64,000 bases of DNA from Merzomyia westermanni (Eukaryota > Arthropoda > Insecta > Diptera > Tephritidae), in assembly GCA_949987695.1 (NCBI GenBank), contig OX465290.1, positions 37,246,259 to 37,310,258 on the forward strand, given 5' to 3'. A program made the position numbers and the translations under genes. Each line of letters opens with the position of its first letter. Within the stretch, counting starts at the first letter, position 1. Below are positions 23,180-33,218 of the stretch, piece by piece. The notes under the pieces were generated by a model. That model did not search any database and was not told the origin of the DNA. It saw only the letters and a list, made by a program, of their open reading frames with translations.

Positions 23180-23914
23180 CATATTTTTGTAAGTATAACG
23201 AGCTCAAGACCAGTTGATAATAATTCTTAGTTAATTATTATTATTTTTGATTAGAGGAAAAATTGAAAGCAACAAACATATACAGGCTATAGTTATAGTA
23301 CTATTTCGAAAACAGCCACGATTTCTCGTCAGACTAATTCGTATAGTTTTTGCTATTTTCAGAGGATCTTGTGGAGATCGAACCCACTCACTCTGATTGC
23401 CAGCGCAGCCGCCTAACCCATAGGCTATGTATGCTGCGTGTAGTTTTGCAAGCTGCTTAATTCACGTTTTCCTCTAATTGTTGTTTGTTATCTTGCCAAC
23501 GGTATACACAATATTTTAGACATTCTGTCTATATGTAAAATCGTGTATGTTGGACTTTGTTTGTGTACATTCTTCTTTCTATTTTTAGAAGATAGTTATT
23601 GAAGCAGCAGAGCTTGCAAAACTACACGCACCATAGCCTATGGGTTAGGCGGCTGCGCTGGCAATCATAGTGAGTGGGTTCGATCTCCACAAGATCCTCT
23701 GAAAATAGCAAAAACTATACGAATTAGTCTGACGAGAAATCGTGGCTGTTTTCGAAATAGTACTATACCTATAGCCTTTATATGTTTGTTGCTTTCAATT
23801 TTTCCTCTAATCAAAAATAATAATAATTAACTAAGAATTATTATCAACTGGTCTTGAGCTCGTTATACTTACAAAAATATGTAAAATGAACAGACCGTAA
23901 AACCAACAACAAAA
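23180..23914. mobile_element. Inverted SINE-B pair with 17-bp target duplication
   Basis: Two copies of a tRNA-derived SINE lie head to head: left arm 23,180-23,454 (minus) and right arm 23,611-23,883 (plus), with about 155 bases between. The whole block is flanked by TAAAGTTATTTAATTTA at 23,163-23,179 and 23,915-23,931. In the right arm the pol III boxes are clear: box A TAGCCTATGGG at 23,634 and box B GGGTTCGATCTCC at 23,676, spaced 42 bases as in a tRNA. Each arm ends with GGTCTTGAGCTCGTTATAC. After the right arm comes an A-rich tail ending AACAACAAAA. The arms could fold into a hairpin of about 270 bp. Confidence 0.88.
23611..23914 (+). mobile_element. SINE-B, tRNA-derived (right copy)
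   Basis: The head (23,630-23,700) is tRNA-like with internal pol III promoter boxes A and B. The body runs through GAAAATAGCAAAAACTATAC and GCTGTTTTCGAAATAGTAC. The 3' module is AATAATAATAATTAAC...GAATTATTATC followed by AACTGGTCTTGAGCTCG. It is not a working tRNA gene, because no acceptor stem or terminator-bounded tRNA can be drawn. Its left-hand twin at 23,180-23,454 is the same sequence in reverse, with ATGTATGCTGCG replacing ATGGTGCG near the head. Confidence 0.8.
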
Positions 23915-23931
23915 TAAAGTTATTTAATTTA

Positions 23932-24879
23932 TTTTTGCAAGTTTTCTTTAAGTTATTTAAAAACATAAATATTGATAGAAATGTTTATTGGGTACTTTCA
24001 ACCACCGTGGAGACATTATACCGACATCACGTGCAAACGTAATAGACATGTCCAAAGAATTACCTCCTGGCAGTAATCTCAGTTTTCATTTTTCTTATAA
24101 TTTTTTCTATTATTTGTCTATGACGGCACTAATATATGTACGGGCATAGCAAATGCACCAACTGTAAAGAAGAATTTGTAAAATATCAGCCAAATGCTGG
24201 CGGCAGTTTTTGTAGTGTCAAACACCTTTGCTCCAAATGAATGCACTTTCTTTGCTACTTTACAATGGCGTTGCAACAATGTCGTCGTCATGTCTCTCAT
24301 ACCAGTAACACGATGCTAATGTTATGGGTCATACACCTACAAGTTAGTTGTGTAAGCACGCAAGCTCAAAAGCAAAAATTGCGCTCGAAAGTGAGAAAGT
24401 GTATGTAAAGAAGGATTGAGGGGTGAGGGAACGTCATGCGAATAGCTAGGAAATGGAAAAAATGAAATCGTAAACTTCAACTAAATAGAGCTTTCCGTAT
24501 ACAAACACAAACACACACACACTTGCACTCCCTCATACAGTCACGAGCTTGCATAATCTAATGTTGTCCTTGCTAGTGAGTATGTGGTTGTGTTTGTATA
24601 CGGGAATGTTGCCGGCCGGTTGTACTATTCGTAACCCTGTGCAAGGACAATTGTAATGTTGTCACTTTTTGCCGGTCTATGGACGACCATACACAGCGAA
24701 CCCCAATATGTCTCAGTTTTACGCTCTGGCGAAATTTATGGTGTGAAACATTGCTTTGATAAGCGAAAACTAGAAATTAATCCATACATTTTTATAACTT
24801 CAGATGAAAAAGAAAATTCGACTGTACGAGTATGTGAATACTGGTTTGTTACTTAATATACAAATTATTTATTAAGTCT
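23932..24879. other. No gene; short perfect inverted repeat
   Basis: CCGTATACAAACACAA at 24,495-24,510 and its complement TTGTGTTTGTATACGG at 24,588-24,603 enclose 77 bases that include an (AC)n run. No coding frame of note. Confidence 0.55.
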
Positions 24880-25620
24880 GAAAATGACAATTTTGATGAT
24901 GCCGAAGGTGATTAAAATAATGATGACGATGGTCGTGATGATGATTATTATGGTAATGAACGACGACGATGATGGTGATGGTGATGGGAATGATGATGGT
25001 GATAGTGATGGTGATGATGATAATGATGATGATAATGGTGATGATGATTATGATAGTGATGGTAATGGTAATGGTGATGGTGATGGTGATGGTGATGGTG
25101 ATGGTGATGGTGATGGTGATGGTGATGGTGATGGTGATGGTGATGGTAATGGTGTTAGCGATGGTGATGGTGATGGTGATGGTGATGGTGATGGTGATGG
25201 TGATGGTGATGGTGATGGTAATGGTGATGGTAATGGTGATGGTGACGGTGATGGTGATGGTGATGGTGATGGTGATGGTGATGGTGATGGTCATAATGAT
25301 GGTGATGGTCATAATGATGGTGTTGGTGATGGTGAAGTTGATGGTGATGGTGATGGGAATGATGATGGTGATAGTGATGATGATGATGATAATGATGATG
25401 ATAATGGTGATGATGATTATGATAGTGATGGTAATGGTAATGGTGATGGTGATGGTGATGATGATGGTGGTGGTTATGGTAATGGTGATGGTGAAGGTGA
25501 TGGTGATGGTGATGGTGATGGTGATGGTGATGGTGATGGTGATGGTGATTGGGATAGTGATAATGATGGTGATGGTGAAGTTTATGGTGAGGGTGATGGT
25601 GATGATGATAGGACTATGGT
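24880..25620 (+). repeat. (GGTGAT)n hexanucleotide array, about 740 bp
   Basis: GGTGAT units with scattered variants (GGTAAT, GATGAT, AGTGAT). A distinctive block (GATGGGAATGATGATGG and what follows) occurs at 24,983 and again at 25,352, so there is a higher-order period of about 369 bases. The array contains no stop in several frames, which opens long frames of DG, MV or TI repeats on both strands; the 261-residue Asp/Gly frame has no upstream or downstream domain. I do not regard any as a gene. Confidence 0.93.
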
Positions 25621-25670
25621 GACGATTAACGTAAAGATACCTTTACTCCTCCGCTTCGAACCATTTTGAA

Positions 25671-26282
25671 GACGTGGTAAGTACCATCAAGTCCTTTATT
25701 TCATACTCCGCAACTTGGCGTAGGTTGTGCAAAAAGGGAATTCCCAAGCGACGATGTCTGGCACCACTGTTGCAAACAAGGTGTTCCACCGATTCTCCAT
25801 TTTTTTAAAAAAAAAGTGATTATTATGTTCAAATTTGATTTTTATGTCGAAAATACCTTTCCGTAAGTTTTACAAAATGGTCGCGGCCTCGCCCACTTTT
25901 TATTATGTTAACTTAACCATAGTCTGCCGTTATTACAAAAAATCAGTAACGCGAGAAAAATTAACGATGTAGGTTAACGACACGCCCACTTATGCAATAT
26001 AAGATATATATATTTTAAAATGGGCGTTTCAACAACTCTTTTTTTATTGTTCTTGCGTTTCAATGTCCCAAATTTGATGAGCTGTAAACATATCATAACA
26101 AAATTTCGTATACAACTGTCACGCAAAGAGATCGGTTTTTTATAAAAGTGAACCAAATTTGTTGATAACCACTCCCCCTTTTCATTAAAGTGTCGGGAAA
26201 AGCGCTATCATAAACTGGTCTTAGGCTTGTCAAACTTAAAAAAAAAATAGGCGTGGCTCTTCTCAACGGCTGAATGGAATAC
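25671..26282. other. No gene; SINE-type 3' tail scrap at 26,205-26,250
   Basis: ACTGGTCTTAGGCTTGTCAA followed by ACTT and a run of about ten A resembles the 3' end of SINE-B with its poly-A (compare 5.9 kb and 36.1 kb). The rest has ACGCCCACTT and CCACTCCCCCTTTT motifs of the kind scattered through other relic repeats. The frame 25,974-26,156 has no known motif. Confidence 0.45.
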
Positions 26283-26580
26283 CACCCTATTTCAAAATAT
26301 ATTATTTTTTTAAATAAAAAAGCCTTGCTTCAGATTTTTTTTTAATTACTCCCTATTTCAAAATTTGTTTGAAGAACGCCCTATCTCAAAATGAGTTTAA
26401 AAAACGAAGCATTTGAAGTTAGATCCCATACATTCTCAATTGAGGTAGGGCTTTTTTGGATTGAATTTTTAAATATAGCATTATTAAAAAAATTCCGAAA
26501 AGTTTAAATTCTGCGTACTTAAACCAACTTCTGAAGTAGGACATTTTTGAATAAAAAAATCTGAATTAGGGCGTTTATTA
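26283..26580. repeat. Region of repeated and inverted CCCTATTTCAAAAT motifs
   Basis: CCCTATTTCAAAAT (or CCCTATCTCAAAAT) occurs three times between 26,284 and 26,395, and the complementary form (GAGGTAGGGC, GAAGTAGGACATTTTTG, GAATTAGGGCGTT) three times between 26,440 and 26,575. AACGCCCTA and TAGGGCGTT form an exact inverted pair. This looks like a decayed palindromic element without defined ends. Confidence 0.55.
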
Positions 26581-28084
26581 AAGGTCGTCTGTAGATTTTA
26601 AGAAGAAAAAACTAATGCTAAAGCCCACAGTGGGTATATAATGCTTGATTACACCAAGGCTGAGATCATGGCGCGAATTTGATTTTAAATAAAAACCAAA
26701 AATTAACCAATCCAAAAGCAAACAGGTTGTTCGTGAAAGAAGTTTTTTGAAGTATTGAAATAATTCATTAAAAAATCTGCTGCGCAAAGTCACTTTCAAA
26801 ACACGAGATCAGGAAAATAAAGTCTAAAAGACATAACGACAAGAATGTGTACATTAGGGTGCTTTATTTTAAGGCTACAATATTCCTCAAACGGCTTAGC
26901 TACAGCTGCAGCATAACGGGATCACTAAGAGATATCGAATCATGCTGCAAAGCAGGAGACCTGTTTTTTCTTTGCTGCGAAAATAGGTGATAAGAAGGTA
27001 TATGTGCTCGGCGTTCTTTCAAACTTTTAGCAAGCATAAAGCAACGAATATATCTTTTAAAAGAAACATCCTAATGAATATACGAACATAGCAAACTTGA
27101 TAATACAAAAGTGAGGTTTTGCTTTTTATATAAAGCGTCATATGGAAGACAGACGCCAGACATGCAAACACCCATATACAGGACATATTCATGATCATGT
27201 GTAGATTAACTTAATGAATGTACAAAGCGCAGAACGGCTCACTAAAGAAAACAGAGACACAACACATAAGCATAAATGAGTGTAAACAGAAATGAAGGCA
27301 AAGGGGATGTAAGGAAGTAGACGTGGGAGTAGAACATTGTCACGTAAAGCACATAGTATATGCCATACTTATGTACATACATATACCTATATGTTCAACA
27401 GATGTGGTAAGAAAAAAGTTCGGCCTTACAAAATCATAAATAAATGTGTGCGAGTGTGTGTGTAAATTTGGTTGTTTGATACTATACTGTAAGGATAAGA
27501 TACGCCTTGGCATGTTTGTGTACCAACGTGAAGCTGATAAAATATGCAAAAAGGCAGTCACGTGCACTGAAAAGCTTAAGTTAACGATGGGGAAAAAGAT
27601 TGACTATAAGAAAAATGTACACATAAGTATTTAGTAGCACCAACTAGGGAGTGCAGATGGGAAGGTACATCAAAAGTTGCCGAGCATACATTAAAACAGA
27701 AAATAAAATTTTATTGCAAAGTTACTGTGACCAGGTGATATTTATTTTACTGAATTCCACATGAAAATATTGCATTTAAAAATGTAGCAAACGTAGCAGA
27801 TGTGGTCGTAATAGCAAAGGTAAGCAAAAGTAAAATTGGCAGTCAAATAGATGTTGGCATATAAGAAAGTGTGTACGTTGGTTTTTATCTGAAAGTTTGC
27901 TCTATTTTTTAAACTATAAGCAAATAAAAAAATAGATACAAATTTTAAATTTATGTGACACTTAGGCTATGTCTAGTTACTGGACTAATTGAAGTTATAC
28001 AATTATACGCACTCCAGAGCTTACAATATACTGAGTCCGGGTTTAATCATTATAAATCCAAAACCAGTTAAGATATAAAACTTA
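26581..28084. other. No gene recognised
   Basis: Short frames (26,578-26,799 minus; 27,340-27,567 minus; 27,446-27,634 plus) have no family motif. AT-rich with small CATACATA and TGTG runs. Confidence 0.5.
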
Positions 28085-28170
28085 ATAGAATAAGTTCATT
28101 AGCACCTTTCGTTTGATACCCATATTTTATTAACATATTTTGGGTCAGCCGGGTCTAAATATTGGTCGAG
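28085..28170 (+). repeat. Repeat R fragment
   Basis: ACCTTTCGTTTGATACCCAT is the core motif of repeat R (compare 38,757 and 39,055). Only this core and a few flanking bases can be aligned. Confidence 0.5.
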
Positions 28171-28489
28171 CAAGTCAAAGAAATAGGAGATATGTGAAAT
28201 TTTAGGTTAAATGTCTGGAAATGTATTGGTGAAAGTTTCTTTCACTGTTATTTAGCAGGTTGTGAGTGTTGCGCGCGCAATCATACATACAGACAGACAC
28301 AATTTCTAAAAACTCCTGCTTTGAATCTTATTGGCCCAATCATGATCGCTCATATCAATTTTGCTATCTGTGGTATACAGATATGGACCTGTTGCAATTT
28401 TATTATATGTAGAGGAAAGACGGGAAAGGAAAAGATGTTCTAGGGTAGTTTGATAATTAAGTGACTTCAAAAGAGGCTCTCGAAATAGG
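28171..28489. other. No gene recognised
   Basis: Contains a short GCGCGCGC-like palindrome and ACATACAGACAGACAC. Nothing else is evident. Confidence 0.5.
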
Positions 28490-28699
28490 CATTCGTTTTA
28501 GTGATGAAAGAAGAAAGTATGGGCCACCCCGTCGATGCTCCATTGCGTACACAACCTACCAGAGATGAGGAGATGAAGTACGCAGCGTGCCAACACAGAC
28601 CTGTTTAGCATGAGGCCGAGAAAATTCCGAGGAGGCGATTGAATACCTGCTAACCATTCCCATAGTTTTTGTACACATATACTACAAATATCTGGAAGC

Positions 28700-29640
28700 A
28701 AGACTCTTTATCGACACACACACACAAGACAGCAATACTTTTAATTATCCCGAAGCCCAAAGCAGGCCCAAACTTTCAATCGCCACAGCAATGATCCTTT
28801 ATACTTACGAACAGATCTATTTCTACCATCGTCAACATGCCTATAGGGGATCAGCAAATAGAAACGCGTAGGTCCCTGGAATATCTACGAGTGGGGGATG
28901 AAACCAGTTCAAATGCTCAAAGTTTCTGCGAGAAGTCTGCTCACATTAGGATGAATATTCACCTCAGAATAAAATTTCGGAAGAACTGAACGTTTTTCAA
29001 CATGGTCCAACGCAAATCCGCAGATTATATCCTGGTCATTGAGGGGATTATACCAATATACCTCCTCACGATATAAGGAAAAAGAATTGACGACCTCTGC
29101 TCAGCAGTACAGAGGGACGTTACTGCCGGAGCAAGGTGGACGAGGTAGTTAATCCCGAAATGGAGCTACGGTTGAAGAGTCAGCATGCGGAGGTTGATTT
29201 CTACCTGACGTAATTATGAACTAGACTCAAGTATTTCCACGAAAATTTCCACGGAATGGACAAGGTTGAAACCACACACTGCCTCTACTGGTGCAACATA
29301 GACGAAGTTAGCGACACTTTTTTCGAATGAAAACAATTCGCTCAACAAATAAGTGAGGTGGAAGAGACAATTTTCGACCTATCCGCGGGCATTGCCATCC
29401 AATATATCATATTCGAAGTTAGTAGATGTCCCCCTTGACAAACGTGAACACGGTTGTCCAGTCGAATAGCATGATAGTAGCCATATAGCTTACGTATCGC
29501 GTTTCCGTAAATTAAGAAATATTAAATGCGGTCCCAGGTTAAGTGTTAGTGGGTAGTCCTTCAAAATAAGTAGGCACATAGACAGTAGATAGAGTAAACC
29601 TAGTGAGGGCTTAAACTCACCCGACAGCCGAGCTAACACA
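28700..29640 (+). pseudogene. R1-like LINE ORF2, C-terminal relic
   Basis: Decayed reverse transcriptase C-terminal half of a non-LTR element resembling the R1 clade. At 28,849-28,899 one frame reads GDQQIETRRSLEYLRVGD, like the segment just after the catalytic box (usually IExxxSxxYLGV), followed by CEKSAHIRMN. At 29,020-29,070 VIEGIIPIYLLT matches the IxGxIPIxLL box. ARWTR and LIPKW near 29,130 and QHAEVDFYLT at 29,170 match the RW...P...W and HxExxFYLTQ region. THCLYWCNIDEVSDTFFE at about 29,270-29,330 recalls the terminal zinc-binding motif, with its cysteine spacing disturbed. There are many stops and frameshifts. Sequence after 29,400 (AGTGTTAGTGGGTAGTCC, CCTAGTGAGGGC) looks like its 3' UTR. 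Sequence at 28,490-28,700 may belong too but is unreadable. Confidence 0.68.
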
Positions 29641-30770
29641 ACAACCCCTTTTTTAAAGACGTCGGATCTACTTTCTTCAAAACCGTAATTTTATTTTTCG
29701 CAAATGAAACGCTTTGTCCTGGTTTAGCCATAGATGGTTTATAGTTCAAACTGCATCTAATATTTGTTCTCATCTGATTTTGCTCACCGTTTTTGTTAAT
29801 AAAAAATTTCATCTAATTCAATGTTCGGTGCAACAAAATTGAATGGCTTCCTGTGCGCTTCAAACTTTTTCGAAAACTCTCCAGACACAAAATAGGAGCA
29901 CGAACTAAACAATTCTATATTCAAGTAAATTTTCAAAGCAAAGAAGCCAAATGCACTACCTCATAAAGCGTTTCAGACGAGAGCCAGTGCGTAATCCCCA
30001 TGGCTATGGGAGGAAGCACAAAGAGATCAAAAATTACTTTAGCTACAACAAAAAGTTACATTCACAAGAGCATTAGTGGTATTGCATTTCTTTATTTGTA
30101 TGAGAGTAGTTGGTTTGTTATTTGTAACGCAGTAGCGGCAATCAAGTGTTACAAGCTCGATTTGGCCATCATTGCGTGTTAGACTTGGACTAGCTTTTCA
30201 CTTGACCAGTCAACGTTGCTTAAAACAGCTTCAGTCTAAAAGAGTTTACAAGTAGAAAATGCAAATTCAAGCTCACAATTAAATATACAAAATCATGGGT
30301 ACATATATATATATATATACATATATTCCTACTTTTGTTGATGCGTGTGGCTTAGTGCAATAAACGCTTAAGTTGACTTGAGAAAATTTTGAGTTAAAGA
30401 TGCTACGGTGTTTGTGGTTTAGAGCCGCTTATAAGAGGAACTTACATTTGCATGAATCGCTTATATCTGCGTTACATATCAAGAATATACCGAGATAATC
30501 TGATTTTGCAAACATTTTGTTTTATATTTTGAACCATTTTTAAGTGTTTAAGATATTTTATTGTCTCTTACACCTATTAGTGAAGAACATTATGAGCTTC
30601 AATACTAAATTAAAATAGCTTAGATTACCCCATATAAAATACTTAAGAAAATAAGCAAGGCGAGGCAAATTGTTTTTTAGATAATACCGGATATATGCCT
30701 CAAAACAAATATAATAAAATTATCTGGCAACTCTAGAAGCTCGCTCTATTTAGAGTTTTGTTTGAGGGAA
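29641..30770. other. No gene recognised
   Basis: A frame at 30,000-30,182 has no known motif. A short (TA)n run lies near 30,305. Confidence 0.5.
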
Positions 30771-31012
30771 TTCGAAGTTAAATACCTGCGTTTAATACAC
30801 ATATTGACATATCTCATTCCAATACAAAAAAAAACCGGACAAGTGGCAACACCACAAAAGCTTCCTGAGTAGCAATATCTATATCCAAAGTCTTAGAATG
30901 CTACGCTATCAACTGATCTAATTTCATCCAAATCGGTTGTGCCATTTCGAAAATATTGTGGATATACAAATATAATCCCGCTGTGTTTCTATAGTATAGA
31001 TAGCACCAAAAT
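30771..31012 (+). repeat. Repeat R copy, 3' part
   Basis: It contains TTTAATACACATATTGACAT, the diverged core, then GACAAGTGGCAACACC, then ATTTCATCCAAATCGGTTGT and GGATATACAAATATAATCC. The order matches 39,055-39,255. Confidence 0.65.
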
Positions 31013-31019
31013 TGTGTGA

Positions 31020-31110
31020 GCTTATAATCTTATCTGCTTCTTTTTTTGGTTGCTTTCATTCAGAAAAAGTTTTATCTAGCATCGAAATGAAATGAACTCC
31101 TTTAAAGTTA
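31020..31110 (+). repeat. TCTAGCATCGAAA repeat, copy 1 (partial)
   Basis: GGTTGCTTTCATTCAG and TTTTATCTAGCATCGAAATG match the 3' parts of the copies at 55.3-55.4 kb and 58.0-58.1 kb. Confidence 0.5.
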
Positions 31111-32100
31111 GAAGATTTTTCATTCACATTCCTTGTATACCAAATGTCAATAAAACATATTAAAATTTGTTTCGGTTGTCGTGTTCACAAGCGGACGAAC
31201 AAGCCTTAATCAACTTATTTTTTCTTCTTACAGACTTTGCTATACATATCTCTATCGAATCTTTTAGCTCATTATGACCAAGCTACAGTCGAATAAAATC
31301 TATGCGCTATGCTGAGTAAATTAAGCAAGCAGAGAAAACCACATGCGCCGAAAAGTTGTATAATTTACAATGAACCTACACACATTTGGTTTTCAAATTA
31401 AAAAAAAATTTAGCAACTTGTAATTTTATTTCTATACTCGCTAAGTGCTTATGAATAAAAAAATTTCTTAATGCTCTTAATTTTCCTATATGCTATTTAT
31501 TTTTGCATAGAAAGCACTTGCGGTAAATCTTTTACTAATCAAGTTGATGGCATAAAAAATCGAAATCAAAGAAAAATTATTCACTTTGCAATTTCAAGTT
31601 TTGCTGTGACCAACACAAAAATAATGTTTTTTTACCATTTTTGTACTATAGTTTATATAGTAAGACAGCGCTACAAACAACCCATTACTTAGCTAGTACA
31701 TATGAGTGATAGCCGTAGCATTGTACTTGCTTAATATGATTTTGCTTTCCACTTTCTTCTATTGCCTTCACCCACATTCGCTGTTTTATGCAAACAATTT
31801 TTTAAATAAACTAGAAACTGTATCGTTAAGAGTTGTTATCAACATTGCCAGCAATAACAGTAGTAATAGTAACAACAATGGGGAAAACAGCTAAAAAGTG
31901 GAAGGTAAATTGCAACGTCATCAACGAGACATACCACTAACTCTTACCTGGTAATGAACATTAGATTTCAACTTCATGGAACATGAAACTAGTTGTAATC
32001 CTGGCGCTTTCTCGGCAGCGCATATAAATGCATTTATACATTGTATAAACAGTTACTGACAGGTAAAATGTGACGCTGTTATTTTTTAACAACCTAAGTT
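31111..32100. other. No gene recognised
   Basis: Frames at 31,471-31,692 and 31,706-31,894 (plus) show no family motif. Confidence 0.5.
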
Positions 32101-32117
32101 AGAAATAATTTAACTAA

Positions 32118-32325
32118 AATAAAATAATTGCTTTTTTATATCAACAATTTTTGTTGATTTACGGCCTCTACATTTTCAAGTATTCATGAAACGAGCTCAA
32201 GGCCAAGAATAATTATTTTTCACTTTTTGAATATTTATGAAAATTATTATTGTTTTTATGAATACTTGAAAATGTAGAGGCCGTAAATCAACAAAAACTG
32301 TTGGTATAAAAAAGCAATAACAAAC
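32118..32325. repeat. Perfect-to-near-perfect hairpin built on the SINE-A tail
   Basis: The left arm runs from ATTGCTTTTTTATATCAACA through TTACGGCCTCTACATTTTC to CAAGTATTCATGAAAC; the right arm is its complement, TATGAATACTTGAAAATG through GTAGAGGCCGTAAATC to AAAAAAGCAATA. At the centre sits one copy of the SINE tail (AACGAGCTCAAGGCCAAG plus an AATAATT/AATTATT stem). The right arm continues directly into the SINE-A unit on the plus strand. Confidence 0.85.
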
Positions 32326-32703
32326 CCGAGAACACACGGTAAGGCAGTTCTGATAATAAAACAGATCTGTCAAAAATCCATCATGATCACACTACTAACT
32401 GTCAAATGGCGGAAGTGGTTCATGCATATGGTAAAAAGAAGAATATAACTAGGAGTTTAGATGACATCAAAACCAGCGTATTGTTAGCTTAATGGTTAGC
32501 AGTGCGTGCCAAAATTTCTCTGATGAGTGAAGTCTAGCAGCTTCCGAAATGGATCTATAAGAAAAGCTATGGCAGTTGTCTGTAAACATTTTTCCTACTC
32601 TATTAATTAAAATGATTATTAATAAATAAAAACCATAATAATTTTCATAAAAATTCAAAAAGTGAAAAATTATTATTCTTGGCCTTGAGCTCGTTTCATG
32701 AAT
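32271..32703 (+). mobile_element. SINE-A with upstream spacer
   Basis: A spacer of about 190 bases (GTAGAGGCCGTAAATC to AACTAGGAGTTTAG) leads to the SINE proper at about 32,460. There TAGCTTAATGG (32,485-32,495) is a good pol III box A; the box B position 42 bases on holds only a degenerate GTGAAGTCTAGC. The 3' end is AATTATTATTCTTGG, CCTTGAGCTCG, TTTCATGAATAC and then runs straight into the (AAAAT)n array. The minus frame 32,467-32,658 is a by-product. Related copies lie at 43.5-44.2 and 46.5 kb. Confidence 0.75.
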
Positions 32704-33218
32704 ACTTTAAAATAAAATAAAATAAAATAAAATAGCATAAAATAAAATAAAATAACATAAAATAAAATGAAATAAAATAAAGTGAAATAAAATAAAATAA
32801 AATAAAAATAAAGTAAAATAAAATAAAATTAAATAAAATAAAACAAAATAAAATAAAATAAAATAAAATAAAATAAAATAAAATCAAATAAAATAAAATA
32901 AAATAAAATGAAATAAAATAAAATAAAACAAAATAAAACAAAATTAAATAAAATAGAGTAAAATAAAATAAAAAAAAATAAAATAAAGTGAAATAAAATA
33001 AAATAAAATAAAATAAAATAAAATAAAATAAAACAAAATAAAATAAAATAAACTAAAATAGAGTAAAAAAAATAGAATAAAATAAAATAAAATAAAACAA
33101 ACTGAAATAAAATAAATTAAAAGAAAATAAAATAAAATAAAATAAAATAAAATAAAATAAAATAAAATAAAATAAAATAAAATAAAATAAAATAAAATAA
33201 AATAAAATAAAATAAAGA
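32704..33218 (+). repeat. (AAAAT)n array, about 515 bp
   Basis: AAAAT units with occasional CAAAA, GAAAT and AAAAAAAT variants start immediately after the SINE-A 3' end. The minus-strand ILFYF frames are translations of the array. Confidence 0.97.

Noticed and set aside
23634..23700. tRNA gene at the SINE-B head
   Set aside because: Both pol III boxes are present at tRNA spacing, but there is no pairing acceptor stem and an inverted twin copy follows the SINE structure.
24872..25669. Long Asp-Gly, Met-Val and Thr-Ile frames
   Set aside because: All three come from the same GGTGAT array read in different frames and no non-repeat domain is attached.
32485..32560. tRNA gene at the SINE-A head
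   Set aside because: Box A is good but box B is degenerate and no acceptor stem or cloverleaf can be drawn. It is a tRNA-derived SINE promoter.
32515..32560. Hammerhead ribozyme in SINE-A (CTGATGAG...CTTCCGAAA)
   Set aside because: The two core boxes and a stem are present, but I found no complementary helix I and III strands with a UH cleavage site, and the other copies change the core (CCAAA, CTGATGC).
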